Source: Euptelea pleiosperma (taxonomy: Eukaryota; Streptophyta; Magnoliopsida; Ranunculales; Eupteleaceae). Taken from it: a DNA stretch of 64,000 nt. Shown piece after piece: positions 46,603 through 57,609 of the stretch. Both the position numbers and the translations under genes were made by a program. The stretch lies in NCBI GenBank assembly GCA_035048495.1, contig CM068540.1, positions 9,842,829 to 9,906,828 on the forward strand, given 5' to 3'. The notes beneath the pieces were generated by a model that did not search any database, was not told the DNA's origin, and worked only from the letters and a program-made list of their open reading frames with translations. Position 1 is the first letter of the stretch. Every line of letters begins with the position of its first letter.

Positions 46603-48635
46603 TGAAAGTAGGAATTTTCCACGTCGTTGGTTACGGAAACCCTAGAATCAACAAGATTTGAAATTTATCCGAGATTTCCTGCAAAATTCAGAGATTCTAG
46701 CATAGGGATTCGTGTCGGATGTCGATCCCACTCGGGATTAGGGAACGTGCAATAAAAAACATAAAATGACTTTTATTTTTTTTTTAAATGTTCTTTTTCG
46801 ATTTTATAGAGACTTATTAAAACTAATAAAATAACGGATAAGAACTCATTAAAATAATTCCAAGAAATGAACACAAACAAATCAACTTTATTAAATCAAA
46901 TGTAATACATTCACTAATTTAATGCAAAAATTAACTAGTCTAACTAAAAAGCATTGAGAGAGAGAAAGAGATTTTAGAGGGGTGTACTAATCTTGAGAGA
47001 GAAGCTAGTGAAAGAAAATAGTTAAAACTAAGAAGATTTGTAGAGAAAAGGTGAAGGATCTCACCTTTATTGGAGGATCGATTGCAATGGTGACTGGTTC
47101 TTCCTCCTTCAATCAAGTGGAGCGGCTAGGGCTAAGAGATAGTGGAAACGGTGGCTAGAGGGGCTGGTGAAGGCGAGATGGAAGCTTTTCTTGCTGACTG
47201 TTGTGTTGGTTGAAGGACGTGGTGGAGTTTGAAGATGACGGCTTGGACTTTGCTGCCGGCTTCAATGGTGGCTGGCCGGTGGTTGTGCAGGGGTGAAAAA
47301 CAGCTGTGAGAGATGGCGCAAGAGATGTGGATGGCTTATGAGAAAAATGGGAAGGAGAAGATTTTTGGGAGGTGGAGAGTATGGAATTAGGGTAAAAACA
47401 TGGAGGAGGGCAGCAATGAAATATCCTCTTTTTCTTTTATAGGAACCATGGGTTCCTATATTAGAAACCCACGGTTTCTAATTTTATTTGAAAACGTGGT
47501 GAAGCCTACCATATAAGGGTGAAAATGTCCTTAGACATTCTCCATCCTAGCCATCCATTGCATCCTATTTTAGCAACATTCTTCACACCATTTTCTTAAA
47601 AAGGAATTTTATTTTGAAGACAAAAGTTTTCCTCTAAAAATGTTCTTGCTTTTTTGGGTAAACACCACCTATTAATTTTTGGAAAACCACTCTCAAAACA
47701 CTTTTCCATCACCATTCATTTTTCCAAAATAAGCCTAGAATATATTTCCTCGCAAAAATGTCTAGCCAAAAAATGTTTTTAGTGCTAAAACCATTTTCCT
47801 TTGTTGCTAAATGGGGTAACATTCTCATGGGTCCCACTAAAATGGCTAGGCTACGGGTCGTTGGTGATGGGCCCATATATTTGGCCCACATGGTTGAACA
47901 TGGAATAATGAGCCTAATGGGTTCTACGATGGAGTGATGGGTAATCGGACGGTCGAATTAGATGGTGATGATCAAGTGGGTCGTATGGTGAAGATCAGAC
48001 AGGATAGGCCGTAGGACAGTGATTGTGAAGGGAGGGAGTATCGGATGGTTGAGATCAAAAAGTAGAGAGAGGATGAAGATCTAGAGAGAGGAAAGAGAAA
48101 ATATTACAAAATTAAAGAGAAAATGCTAGCAGAGGGTCTTGAACCCTTGTCTTAGACTTGGTCTTCTGCATGCTTCACCAACTGAGCAAGCACTCGCCTT
48201 GTGTTAGTTTATAAGCTTTAATCTCCTTAGTCTCTTCTTTGAGGGCTTGTCTCTCCTTCTCTCTTGGTCGTCCCTTGATTCTGTCGACTCTCTGGTTCTT
48301 CCCATTTTTGGCCTATATCTTCTCATCCCTAGCTTGTTGGCTCTTGAGCTTTGATCATAGATTCTGGAAGTTGATTGTAGGCCCGCAAGCCATCAAAGTT
48401 GCCTAATTAGTGCTCCTACGATAGAAAAATCGCGTAATGAGAATGACTTCGTATGTGGATCAAATAACTGCGTATGAATGTATGCGAATATACCATTTTA
48501 ACCAGAAAAGCGTATTCTACGGAATGAGAGAAACTCTGACGTAGAAATGTTGATAAAAAATGCAGTTTTACGTAGAAGAGTGTGACAATGCTTGAAGGAT
48601 AATTGCTTAAAATAAGCACTTTTGAGCGAATATCA
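46603..48635 (-). repeat. E2 5' LTR (LTR-A, 2.03 kb)
   Basis: TGAAAGTAGGAATTTTCCACG to GAGCGAATATCA. It belongs to a sublineage shared with the E3 3' LTR (50572-52730): both have AGAAACCCACGGTTTCTA inverted repeats (47464-47481 and 51662-51679) and the clearest tRNA-like module. It lacks the long GAA tracts of the solo copies. Confidence 0.9.
48127..48200 (-). other. tRNA-like module in LTR-A (E2 copy)
   Basis: The minus strand has a box-A-like TTGCTCAGTTGG (48178-48189), with a D-arm-like GCT/AGC pairing. A box-B-like GGTTCAAGACC follows at 48135-48145 inside a T-arm-like hairpin, AGGG-TTCAAGA-CCCT, with a 7-base loop. The 33-base spacing between boxes is normal for a tRNA gene. The acceptor stem does not pair convincingly, so this is a tRNA-derived or tRNA-mimicking segment, not a functional tRNA gene. 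Confidence 0.5.
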
Positions 48636-48790
48636 CGGACGGCTCAAGTTTTTGCCGTCTAGAAGAGCGTCAGGATGCTGGTTTCGACCGGATGACTGGC
48701 ACTCTTACGGATATGCAGAGATATATGGACTATCAGTTTACCATGATGGGCTTTGGACAGCATCCATCAGTTCATGGTCCCGATCAGTAG
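48636..48790 (+). pseudogene. C-terminal end of a copia (SIRE-like) terminal ORF
   Basis: The plus strand reads RLEERQDAGFDRMTGTLTDM, then QRYMDYQFTMMGFGQHP, ending at TAG 48788-48790. It is helical and coiled-coil-like. The rest of the ORF was cut off by E2. Downstream lie a hydrophobic open stretch (48893-49078, for example MVGYVYMYLFFMMTFIAG), typical non-coding copia 3' sequence, and the polypurine tract. I infer it is the last ORF of the LTR-B4 copia element. Its function is not recognised. Confidence 0.5.
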
Positions 48791-49385
48791 GATGGTACTG
48801 GCCCATCGACCTAGTCTCCTAGAGAGAGACTTCTTGAGAGTTTCTGGTGTTTGTTTTATTTTGCTATTATTGTACACCGATAAACTCAGATTTTGTATGA
48901 TTATACTCTAGTTGTGTTTATTTACTTATTTATTACAAGGTATAAATCAATTTGTATTATGGTTGGATATGTATATATGTACTTGTTCTTCATGATGACA
49001 TTCATTGCAGGATTATTAGTTGCTTATATTTTTGTACCTTTGTCAATCTGTGACAAAAAGGGGAAGAGAAAATCATAGAGGTAAAAATAAGTAAATGCAT
49101 GAGATAGGGGGAGAAAATTTTACATTATTTTTTCTAATTTCTCTACTTGTGATGTGGATAATTATCACATTGCATTTTAATGATTTATTGATTGTCGATG
49201 ATATTACATGGTATGTATTGTTAGTAGAAGGTGCATGAAACAGATCAAAAGTTATTTCATTATCTATTCGATTATCTCCATGAGAGTGTGAGATAGTGAG
49301 TAAATTATGTAAGATGGTAGGATTGTATTTTTTATTTTTTTACCTCCTATATGATTAAATGTTTTTTTGTCACAGAATTGCCATA
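48791..49385 (+). other. copia 3' non-coding region
   Basis: AT-rich sequence between the ORF end and the polypurine tract, containing a GACAAAAAGGGGAAGAGAAA purine run at 49052-49071. It has a 61-residue hydrophobic ORF (48893-49078) with two membrane-like segments and a basic tail (DKKGKRKS). There is no homologue in the window to test whether that is coding. Confidence 0.4.
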
Positions 49386-49394
49386 GGGGGAGAT
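49386..49394 (+). promoter_or_regulatory. copia polypurine tract
   Basis: GGGGGAGAT immediately precedes the LTR-B4 start TGTAAGG (49395). This is the standard plus-strand primer of plant copia elements, and shows that LTR-B4 is a 3' LTR in plus orientation. Confidence 0.85.
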
Positions 49395-49730
49395 TGTAAG
49401 GAATATTTTCATATTCAATTTGACAAAGATTTCGTTCGACATAAAAATATTCTTGTAACCGTTCCTACGAGCACTAGTGTAGTGTGGAGATGTCGTGGTA
49501 CACATACTCCGCCGACTACTTGAAGACTAGAAGACAGAGACAGCAGGAATCAGACGGTTGACGACAGGAGTCATCTAAGTAACTGCCCATTTGTCAGTTA
49601 AAGATTGTGTACGCTCGATTAAGTGACTTAGTGGCCATAGGAATTGGTTAAAATGAATAAAATATTATGGTCAAACCTAGTCATTGGACAGACCCGAGTC
49701 TGAGTCAAAGATATTGACTAATGGGATAGT

Positions 49731-50032
49731 CCAATCGATTGGAGGACTCTGTGTAATCGATTGGAAGCTACAAGGCAGAAACTTAAATCAGCCCAATCGA
49801 TTGGAGACTCTGTGAAATTGATTGGAGTCTTCAGGATAGAAAGTTATTTGAGTCAAATCGATTAGAGACTCTGTGAAATCGATTGGAGCCTTCGGGACAG
49901 AAACATATTTGAGTCAAATTGATTGGAGACCTCTCTGTAATCGATTGGAGCCTACGGAATAGGAAACTTATTGATGCCAATCGATTGGACACTTATACCC
50001 AATCGATTGGACCTATAGTACAATCGATTGGA
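49731..50032 (+). repeat. CCAATCGATTGG palindrome cluster in LTR-B U3
   Basis: About a dozen perfect or near-perfect copies of CCAATCGATTGG, spaced irregularly (roughly 20-50 bases). Each is two CCAAT boxes facing outward around CG. The last lies about 85 bases upstream of the TATA box. The same cluster is present in LTR-B1 (13825-14226) and LTR-B2 (23835-24110). Confidence 0.85.
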
Positions 50033-50114
50033 CCGTACACAAACTCAGTCTTTCTCAGATCTAAAATTCTTGGTTCCATTATCCCACGTTCTACACGACT
50101 CAGGGTCATAAAAT

Positions 50115-50125
50115 TCTATAAATAC
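50115..50125 (+). promoter_or_regulatory. TATA box of LTR-B4
   Basis: TCTATAAATAC, followed by a pyrimidine-rich likely start region. LTR-B1 and LTR-B2 have equivalent AT-runs at the same place relative to the palindrome cluster. Confidence 0.7.
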
Positions 50126-50571
50126 AACTCTTCTATACCTTCTCTATACACACACAGAGACACAGAGTGGTTCAATCTTCAAGAGAGAGAAGAAAATGTT
50201 TTATTTATTAGAGTGTCCATTCGAAGAGCAATAAGCTTGTTTCTCATTCACATCTTGTGAGCTTGTGAGCTTTTTGATCAAAGCCAAGTGCTTGATCCAT
50301 CCCTCAACTTAGGTCTTCCACTCATATATTCGACCTAGTAGCCTGAGTGTACCAGTGTGACTCAATACCTTTTGAGCAACTTAGGGTTCAGGGTATATTG
50401 AATCCTTCACCTTTTGCAAAGGCGGGAGTGTTGAGAATTAAGATCGGAGGAGCCTATAATTGGTAGGTTTGGGGTGTACCAAACTGAACAAGCGGACAAG
50501 GCTTCTTGGCTATAAGGGTGCGCGTGGATTCGTAACGTTGATTCAGAGGATATGGACGCATCGGTAGTAGG

Positions 50572-52730
50572 TGAAAGTAGGATTTTTCCACGTCGTTGGT
50601 TACGGAAACCCTAGAATCAACAAGATTTGTAATTTATCTGAGATTTCCTGCAAAATTCAGAGATTCTAGCATAGGGATTCGTGTCGGATGTCGATCTGCA
50701 CTTGGGATTAGGGAACGTGCAGTAAAGAACATAAAATGACTCTTTTTTTTTTTTTTAATCGAAGCTTTTCTTTATTGAGTCAAATTAAACGATGCTCTTA
50801 CAATTAAACTTAAAATTTCAAAAATGAGATAAAATTTCTAAATTAACAAAACTAACCTAAAAAGTTTGGAAATAGCAAGAAAAAGAAAAAAAATGATGGG
50901 AGGTAGATGAATGAGAGATAAGAGATGAAACCTAGGCCGTGGGATTCATGGTGTGGAGAGGAGTAATGATGGTTGGACCCTTGGGAGTGTGCGAAGCAGC
51001 GTGTGGGATTGTTACCGTGACTGGACGTGGAAAGCTTGCTGCATAGACTGGCTGTTCGGGTTGTCGCAAATTGTGGAGGTGTTGCAGGTGGTAAGAGGGC
51101 AGCAAAGAGAAGGGGGCCGTGATGGCTCAGTAGACCAATGGAGCCACGGCACTTGATGAAGAATGGAACGCACACAGCAAGAGGCAGCAAGTGATGGAGG
51201 CGGCAACAGTAGAGGAGAGGTGGCTGGGCAGTACATGTACAAGTGAGGACGATCTCCTCCCTTCTCCTCTTCGTCTTCTCTTTCTTTTCTTCTTCTATCT
51301 TCTCTTTTTTTTTTTTTTTTTTTTTTTGGTTTTTGTTTTTTTTCTTGAGAAACAAGGAGAACCAAACGGTTTGGGGTGGTAATGGGTGAAGGGGGCAGCG
51401 TGGTTATGTAAGGGAAACGGTGAAGATGGAGTTTGGTTGGTAAAGATGGGAAGGCAGCGTGGTTGAGTCCGAGTAGGGGTGGCTTGGTGATGGCGGTAAT
51501 GGAGGGAACGACTTCTTCTCCCTTCTCTAAAACAAGGTAGCAGCTAGGGTTTAAGAAAAATGTTGGGGAGGTTTTTGGCAAGTGAAAAACGTAGGGGGAA
51601 GAGAGAGAGCTCTTGTGTTTTTGGGTTCTCTCTTTTGTATGGGAACCGTGGGTTTCAATTATAGAAACCCACGGTTTCTAATTTGAAAGCTTCTCTCCCC
51701 CTCCTTTATTTGGAAAATAGATTTTTCAACAAACAAAAAAAATATAATTGTTTCCAAAAGTTTTCCTCTCATTATTCATTCCCATTTAAAATATTTACCA
51801 ATAAGGTCTAATATTTCTTTCCAAAAAAACTCAACTTTCTAAAAATCTCCCTCCTAATGTTCTTTCTAAAAATTCTCCTAATTTTCCAAAACTTTCTTAA
51901 AATTTTTTTTTTTTAGAATGTAATGTGGGCCGTCCATCTTCTTAGTAATCGTGATCACATTGGCCAACACTACGAACCATGGATGTAGGATATAAATTTA
52001 TGAGAAGGATGGCCGTCAGATTCTAAGATTGCGAGATTGATGATCGGATGATATGGAGGATGATCTGATGATGATCAGACAGTCGAGATCGACCAAGGTA
52101 GGCCGTAAGATTGAGTGATTGCGAAGGTAGAGAGGATCGAATGATTCAGATTTGAGAGACGAGAGATGATGAGGTTTAGAGAGAGGAGAGAGAAAATATT
52201 ACCAAATGAAGAGAGAAATGCTAGTAGAGGGTCTTGAAACCCGATCTTTGACGTGGTCTTCTGCATGCTTTATCAACTGAGCAAGCATTCGCCTTGTGTT
52301 GGTTTATAAGCTTTAATCTCCTTAGTTTCTTCTTTGAGGGCTTGTCTTTCCTTCTCTCTTGGTCGTCCCTCGATTCTGTCGACTCTCTGGCTCTTCCCGT
52401 CTTCGGCCTATATCTCCTCATCTTTAACCTGTTGGCTCTTGAGCTTTGATCCTAGGTTCTTGAAGTTGATTGTGGGCCCGCATGCCATCAAAATTGCCCA
52501 ATTAGTGCTCCTGGGATAGAAAAATCGCGTAATGAGAATGACTTCGCATGTAGGTCAAATAAATGCGTATGAATGCATGCGAATATACCATTTTAACCAG
52601 AAGAGTGTGTCCTACGGAATGAGAAAAACTCTGACGTAGAAATGTTGATAAAAAATGCAGTTTTACGTAGAAGAGTGTGACAATACTAGAAGGATAATTG
52701 CTAAAAATAAGCACTTTTGAGCGAATATCA
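50572..52730 (-). repeat. E3 3' LTR (LTR-A, 2.16 kb)
   Basis: TGAAAGTAGGATTTTTCCACG to GAGCGAATATCA. Closest to the E2 5' LTR. It has the terminal GC(T)AAAAATAAGC repeat, a CT/poly-T-rich middle (51280-51350), the AGAAACCCACGGTTTCTA inverted repeat and the tRNA-like module. The ORFs at 50852-51581 overlap on both strands in biased sequence and are rejected. Confidence 0.9.
52220..52290 (-). other. tRNA-like module in LTR-A (E3 copy)
   Basis: Minus-strand TTGCTCAGTTGA (52273-52284) and GGTTTCAAGACC (about 52229-52240, one extra T in the loop). It is laid out as in E2, with the same GCATGCAGAAGACCA middle. Decay at both boxes suggests no current Pol III use. Confidence 0.45.
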
Positions 52731-52745
52731 CAACCCCCAACCAGC
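52731..52745 (-). promoter_or_regulatory. E3 polypurine tract
   Basis: On the minus strand GCTGGTTGGGGGTTG directly precedes the LTR start TGATATTCGC at 52730. Position and composition fit the plus-strand DNA primer site. GGTTGGGGGT also appears twice upstream in the 3' region. Confidence 0.7.
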
Positions 52746-54718
52746 ATATTGTCAATCCTTGGCAATTAGTGTGAGATACAAGAGCTCAGAAGGGCCTAGT
52801 CCATGCTGAAAAACTTGTTCTCATTACTCAGAAAAACTCCATTTTGTTAGTCCATATCAAGGGTGCAAGTGATCATTCAGTAATTAGAACTTAGTCAGTA
52901 AAATGTAGCACATCTACTAGTGGATATTTCGACCAAAGATTACTCAGACTCAGCGTGTGTATGTGCTCAACATCATCCCTATCTGGTAGTCAGATTCTCT
53001 GATCACCTACAAGATTATATGCCTCGACCTCAATTCTCACTTGTATACCACTCAGAAGTAAATCACACAGAAATGGTTTTATTCTTTTCTCTCAAGTTAT
53101 ATGTGAGGAGATAGATGTTTGAAACTTGCAATATCTCACATACTTATCTTGAAATGAAGGCACAGAAGATTCAAAAGATCTCATGATTGGAATGTCATTT
53201 TACTCAAGAGTGTTGGATTAAACTCTATAGTTTCTCTCTTCTCCATTCTCCACATTTTGTGATGGTGCTAACCTAAAATCAAATAGGGCTTGCCCTGGGT
53301 TGTATAGAGGTTTAGGAAAAGGTTAAAAGATGCGGGCCTTCAGGGATTCGAAAGTTCTGAGAGGGCATCTTACTTTTCTTTGCAGCATTTCCCGAGGGTG
53401 GTGATACCAATTCCTTGATTTCTCATTCTTCTCCCTTTTTACTTGTTCATCTTCTTAACTTTTGTTCTACTAACTTTCTTTTTCTATTTCTCTTTTATTT
53501 CCTACTTTCTTTTCTTTTCATATTTCTTTTTAGCTTGATCCACTTGTCTTTCTTTTCTTTTCTTACTTTCTCTTCATGTTGAGATCATACCAAAAATTCT
53601 TTTATCCCTCTCAGAAGTAGGTGCTTGAGTTGTGTTCATTTTTGGGATTGGATTTGGTTGATGTGTTATCAAGAAAAGGTTTTCATCATAAGGCTCAAGA
53701 GGGTTTCCAATGATGTATATGTTAGGTAAGCCAAAAATGTCTGATTGGGGTAGAAAGATGGCCTATATCATTTTCTAGGTTTTCCACTTTCATCTGTGAT
53801 GTCTCGAATGGATAGAGAGAAGGTTCTTTTTGTGATGATTCGTCTTTGACGTCACTCCCAGTTCTATGACCAAAGCAATGATTAATGAGATCTTACAAGG
53901 GAATAGTGGGGGACTGAAAAAAAAGGTGAGTCATCTTGTGACTCAGAGTTATTTATATCCCTCAGAAGTGAAGAGAGGCTCAAATGCTCACTGGGTTAGG
54001 TCTCCACAGTTGTTCTTCTTGGATCTCTAGATCGTCCAGACTACATGTAGTTCTGATGTTGATTTGTGAAAAATTCTTGCTGAATCTGAGTTTTCCAACA
54101 GTTTAATTCCACTGTAGTATTCTTCCACACCGAACTAAGAGCTAATAAGTGATTTTCTCAGTGTAGACATCATTTTCAATTAATAGACTTAGCGAAGAGT
54201 TTTGATTCATCATTGTAACAATTTTTGAAAACACTGTTAAAATCAACAAAAGACACATTGAAAATAGTCCGAAAATCATCCCAAAATGCATTTTTTTTTT
54301 AAGTCACATGAGATTTTGGTAAAGTACCCACCCCCAACCAAAATATTGCACTGTCCTCAGTGCTCATGACCAGAACACATAGTGAAAATGATAAGTTCAT
54401 GATGCGAGTGGAAGGAAGGGTGTTACCAATTCTGCCGGATATCAACAGTGGAAAGTACCAGAGTAGTACGAGAGTGATGGTACCTGCATGGGCAGAAAGT
54501 TATATTAGTGATAAAGACAATGCATTCGACTCATGAGACCATAGGAATATCGGAATTGCCTTTCTGAAAGCGCTAAGTTTTACGTCTTCAGCCAGACACA
54601 ACGGGGGTGACAGGCACCCCCAACTAAGTTGGAGCACAGGAGACTGAGTGGATCATCAGTCGACATAGACAGGATCGATGAGATCGATCTCAAAAGTTTG
54701 AATGAACAATACGTCAAG
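52746..54718 (-). other. E3 3' non-coding region
   Basis: About 2 kb. Bases 53113-54718 match E2 34770-36382 closely; 52746-53112 are found only here because E2 is truncated. No env-like ORF is present. It contains the hairpin at 54348-54363 and the conserved block at 54543-54592. Confidence 0.75.
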
Positions 54719-55842
54719 TTAATGGAACTGTTTTAGACGCTGCCCATTGACCTGAAAAGAGGAGTGATCCTTGGGATCCTCAATAGTGATTGCCCCAAAG
54801 GGTGTGACTGCTGTGACCGTATAAGGATCGGTCCACCTACATTTCAATTTCCCAGGGAAGAGATGAAGACAGGAATTATAAAGAAGGACCTTCTGTCCTG
54901 GATGGAACTCTTTCCTGAGGATGCTCTTATCATGTATCCACTTCATTTTTGCTTTGTAATTCTTGGACAAGTTGTAGGCATCATTTCTGAGTTCTTCTAA
55001 CTCATTCATTTGAAGTTTTCGCTCCTCCCTGCAGAGTCGAGGTCGAAGTTGAGTTTCTTAATGGCCCACAGGGCACGATGTTCAATCTCTACCGGTGGAT
55101 GACAGGGTTTCCCAAAGACGAGACGATAGGGAGACATATTGAGTGGGGTCTTGTAGGCAGTTCTGTATGCCCATAAAGCATCAGTGAGACGAGTAGACCA
55201 GTCTTTATGTGTGGTATTGACTGTCTTCTCCAAGATCTGCTTGATCTGACAATTAGAAACCTCCACTTGACTACTAGTCTGCAGATGATAAGCTAATGCA
55301 ACCTTGTGGGTTACCCCATACTTTTTCATTAATTTCTCGAATATCCTATTGCAGAAATGGGTGCCCCCATCACTAATGATGGCCTTAGGGGCACCGAATC
55401 GGGTGAAGATGAACTCCTTTAGGAATTTGACCACCACTTTGTGGTCATTGGTCTTGGTGGGAATGGCTTCTATCCATTTGGATACATAGTCTACCGCAAG
55501 GAGAATGTACTCAAAACCATAGGAAACGAGAAAGGGGCCCATGAAGTCGATGCCCCAAATGTCAAATATTTCATCGACCTGGATGGGAGTTAGGGGCATC
55601 ATGTTCCTCTAGGAGATGCGGCCTAGATGCTGGTAATTAGGACAAGTTTTGCTGTAGATATGGGCATCTTTAAATGGGCTAGTAGAATCTGCATTGCAGA
55701 ACTTTTTCTGCAGTTTTCTTAGTGCTGAAATGACCACCACAAGGTTGGTCATGACACGAGGACAAGATATTGAGTTGGTTGGACTCAGAGACACAGAGAC
55801 GAATGATCTGGTCAGGACAGTATTTATACAAATAAGGGTCAT
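54719..55842 (-). pseudogene. E3 integrase, frameshifted
   Basis: Zinc domain at 55609-55842 (part of it in a second frame; CPNYQ replaces the second cysteine seen as CPNCQ in E2). Core at 55006-55602 with [16 protein letters not shown] and [10 protein letters not shown], so the acidic triad is retained. Loss of one C in a CTCCTCCC run near 55025 shifts the frame before the C-terminal module (54719-55009), which carries the GPY/F-type segment, mutated from WTGPY in E2 to WTDPY. It is inactive as it stands. Confidence 0.87.
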
Positions 55843-55885
55843 CCCAAGAGTAGTACTTAACTCTTGCTAGGAATTGGCTTTTGTC

Positions 55886-56172
55886 CTATTTTGACCAGTG
55901 TGAAGGCATTTCTTCGGTGACAAGGTAGTTGACAATGTCAGCATACCAAGGATTAACAAAGATAGCGAACAGTTGTTCGTCTGGAAAGGTCTCATGGATG
56001 GGCTGATTTTCGAAGGATGACTCTAAAGTCAGTCTAGACAAGTGATCAGCCACTACATTCTCAGTTCCTTTCTTATCCTTGATCTCGAGGTCGAATTCCT
56101 GCAGTAAGAGAATCCAGCGAATTAATTGAGGCTTGGTTTTCTTTTTCGACATGAGATAACGAAGGGCTGCAT
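55886..56172 (-). pseudogene. E3 RNase H, C-terminal part
   Basis: Open from the LTR-D junction ([17 protein letters not shown]) through [20 protein letters not shown] and DHLSRL to the RNase H/integrase linker. The final catalytic aspartate (VADHLSRL) is present. The N-terminal part lies 3.8 kb away at 59992. Confidence 0.88.
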
Positions 56173-57113
56173 TGTCATGCCCCGAATCCGGATACCCAGA
56201 TACGACCCAAAAATCCGTGGATCGACCCGTACCCGAACCCAGAGGTGATCCATGAATGTCCCCTAGTGGTCCAATTAGGTCAATTAGACTACTAAGGTTC
56301 ATTCGAAAACCCACTAAGTAAAAAAAAAAAAAAAAGATGTAGAAAACAAATAATTCAAATAATTTATAATTCAATCAATCAACTAAATGTGGAGAGATGA
56401 AAGTGAGAACATGCTCTCAATCAAAGGCTTACATGCCCGTGAAAATAAATAAATAATGTTATAAAATAATCAAATACAACTTTCTAAAGTGTGGGATCGA
56501 CTCCCAAATCGTCGCCGATCTCCTCGAATGCACCGGAGTCTTTCGTCTCAAAATCATCTCACGTACCCAGCTCTTTAAAATCTGAAAATGGTATCGGTGT
56601 AGCACCGTGAGCCGAGGCCCAGTAATACAGCAGTGTGCATGATATGATATCATACTATACAAGTTTTTTAATCAAGGTATGCATCTCAATCATATAATAA
56701 AGATGACATGAATATGAGGGTGAATGCAAGTGAGTACGGGATGCAAATGCAACTAGTACCCATAACCACATAGGGTCTCCATCTCCTTCCCGCACTGGGA
56801 GCGGTCTCATTGACCCATCTGCAGGATATAATAACGTCTGGGGCCTTTAGCCCTAGGGTACCGAACCCTGATTAATTGATAAAACCAATATAAACGTATA
56901 TAATATACTTCAACCCCGTTCCCTTATGCACCCCTTATATGAAATGACATGATGATTATAGTATGATAACAAGATGGTACTAGGGTTACATGGCATATGC
57001 ACACATGTATTTAACATTTAAATAAGAATATAAAATAAACACATGATCATTAAAAGTGATAACATGGGAATGAATTAGAGTTAAACATGAATAACATGAA
57101 ATAAACACCGAAG

Positions 57114-57570
57114 GTCACGATCAGCACGGATGAACAATATAAGTGGAAATCACAAGGCAATCCAACACACCATGGCCGAACCCTATGAGGGATCCATGAC
57201 ACAAGGTCGAACCCTAAAGAGGGATCCAAGACACTTGGCCGAACCCTATGAGGGATCCAAGACACATGGGTGGGATCCCCATGCATACAAGTATAGGTCG
57301 AACCATCTAGGTATAATAGTCAATAAGACATGACCAAATATCACAATCAATATCGATGAATAATATAAGTGAAAATCGCAAGAGAAACCAACACGCCATG
57401 GCCGAACTCTATGAGGGATCCATGACACAAGGTCGAACCCTAAAGAGGGATCCAAGACACTTGGCCAAACCCTATGAGAGATCCAAGACACATGGGTGGG
57501 ATCCCCATGCATACAGGTATAGGTCAAACCATCTAGGGTTTAGTCAAACAACAAGGTTAAAACCTTAATA
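57114..57570 (+). repeat. two 226-bp tandem units in LTR-D
   Basis: Offset 226 bases (GCCATGGCCGAACT and CACCATGGCCGAACC at 57399 and 57173). Each unit contains three sub-repeats of about 30 bases built on CCGAACCCTATGAGGGATCC. The units are nearly identical over their second half. Confidence 0.85.
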
Positions 57571-57609
57571 GTTAATAATCATGACCGAACCACGAAGAAT
57601 TAATAGATT

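Larger units (their letters stand above)
34770..48635 (-). mobile_element. E2: Athila-type Ty3/gypsy element lacking its 3' LTR
   Basis: Minus-strand order from the right: 5' LTR (46603-48635), PBS, leader, gag, protease, RT, RNase H, integrase, 3' non-coding region. Gag is interrupted by a solo LTR-A (41148-43993). The expected polypurine tract and 3' LTR are absent: sequence shared with E3 stops at 34770 next to the LTR-B3 fragment, while E3 continues 380 bases further to its 3' LTR. The right flank (CGGAC) is copia internal sequence. RT and integrase wording ([33 protein letters not shown]) is typical of Athila. Confidence 0.9.
49395..50571 (+). repeat. LTR-B4 (copia 3' LTR), cut by E3
   Basis: Begins TGTAAGGAATATTTTCATA. 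It contains the CCAATCGATTGG cluster at 49731-50032, a TATA box at 50115-50125, and R/U5 sequence. It is interrupted at CGGTAGTAGG (50571) by E3. LTR-B2 shows the expected continuation (inverse of TTAGCCAAGGCCTACTGCCG). GTAGG (50567-50571) is the predicted E3 target duplication. Confidence 0.88.

Noticed and set aside
48127..48200. A functional tRNA gene
   Set aside because: The boxes and T-arm are tRNA-like, but the acceptor stem does not pair, the anticodon arm is poor and there is no T-run terminator at the right place.
50852..51581. ORFs of 167 and 189 aa on the minus strand
   Set aside because: They fall in LTR-A sequence rich in Lys/Glu and Pro codons from simple repeats and overlap each other; the E2 LTR lacks them.
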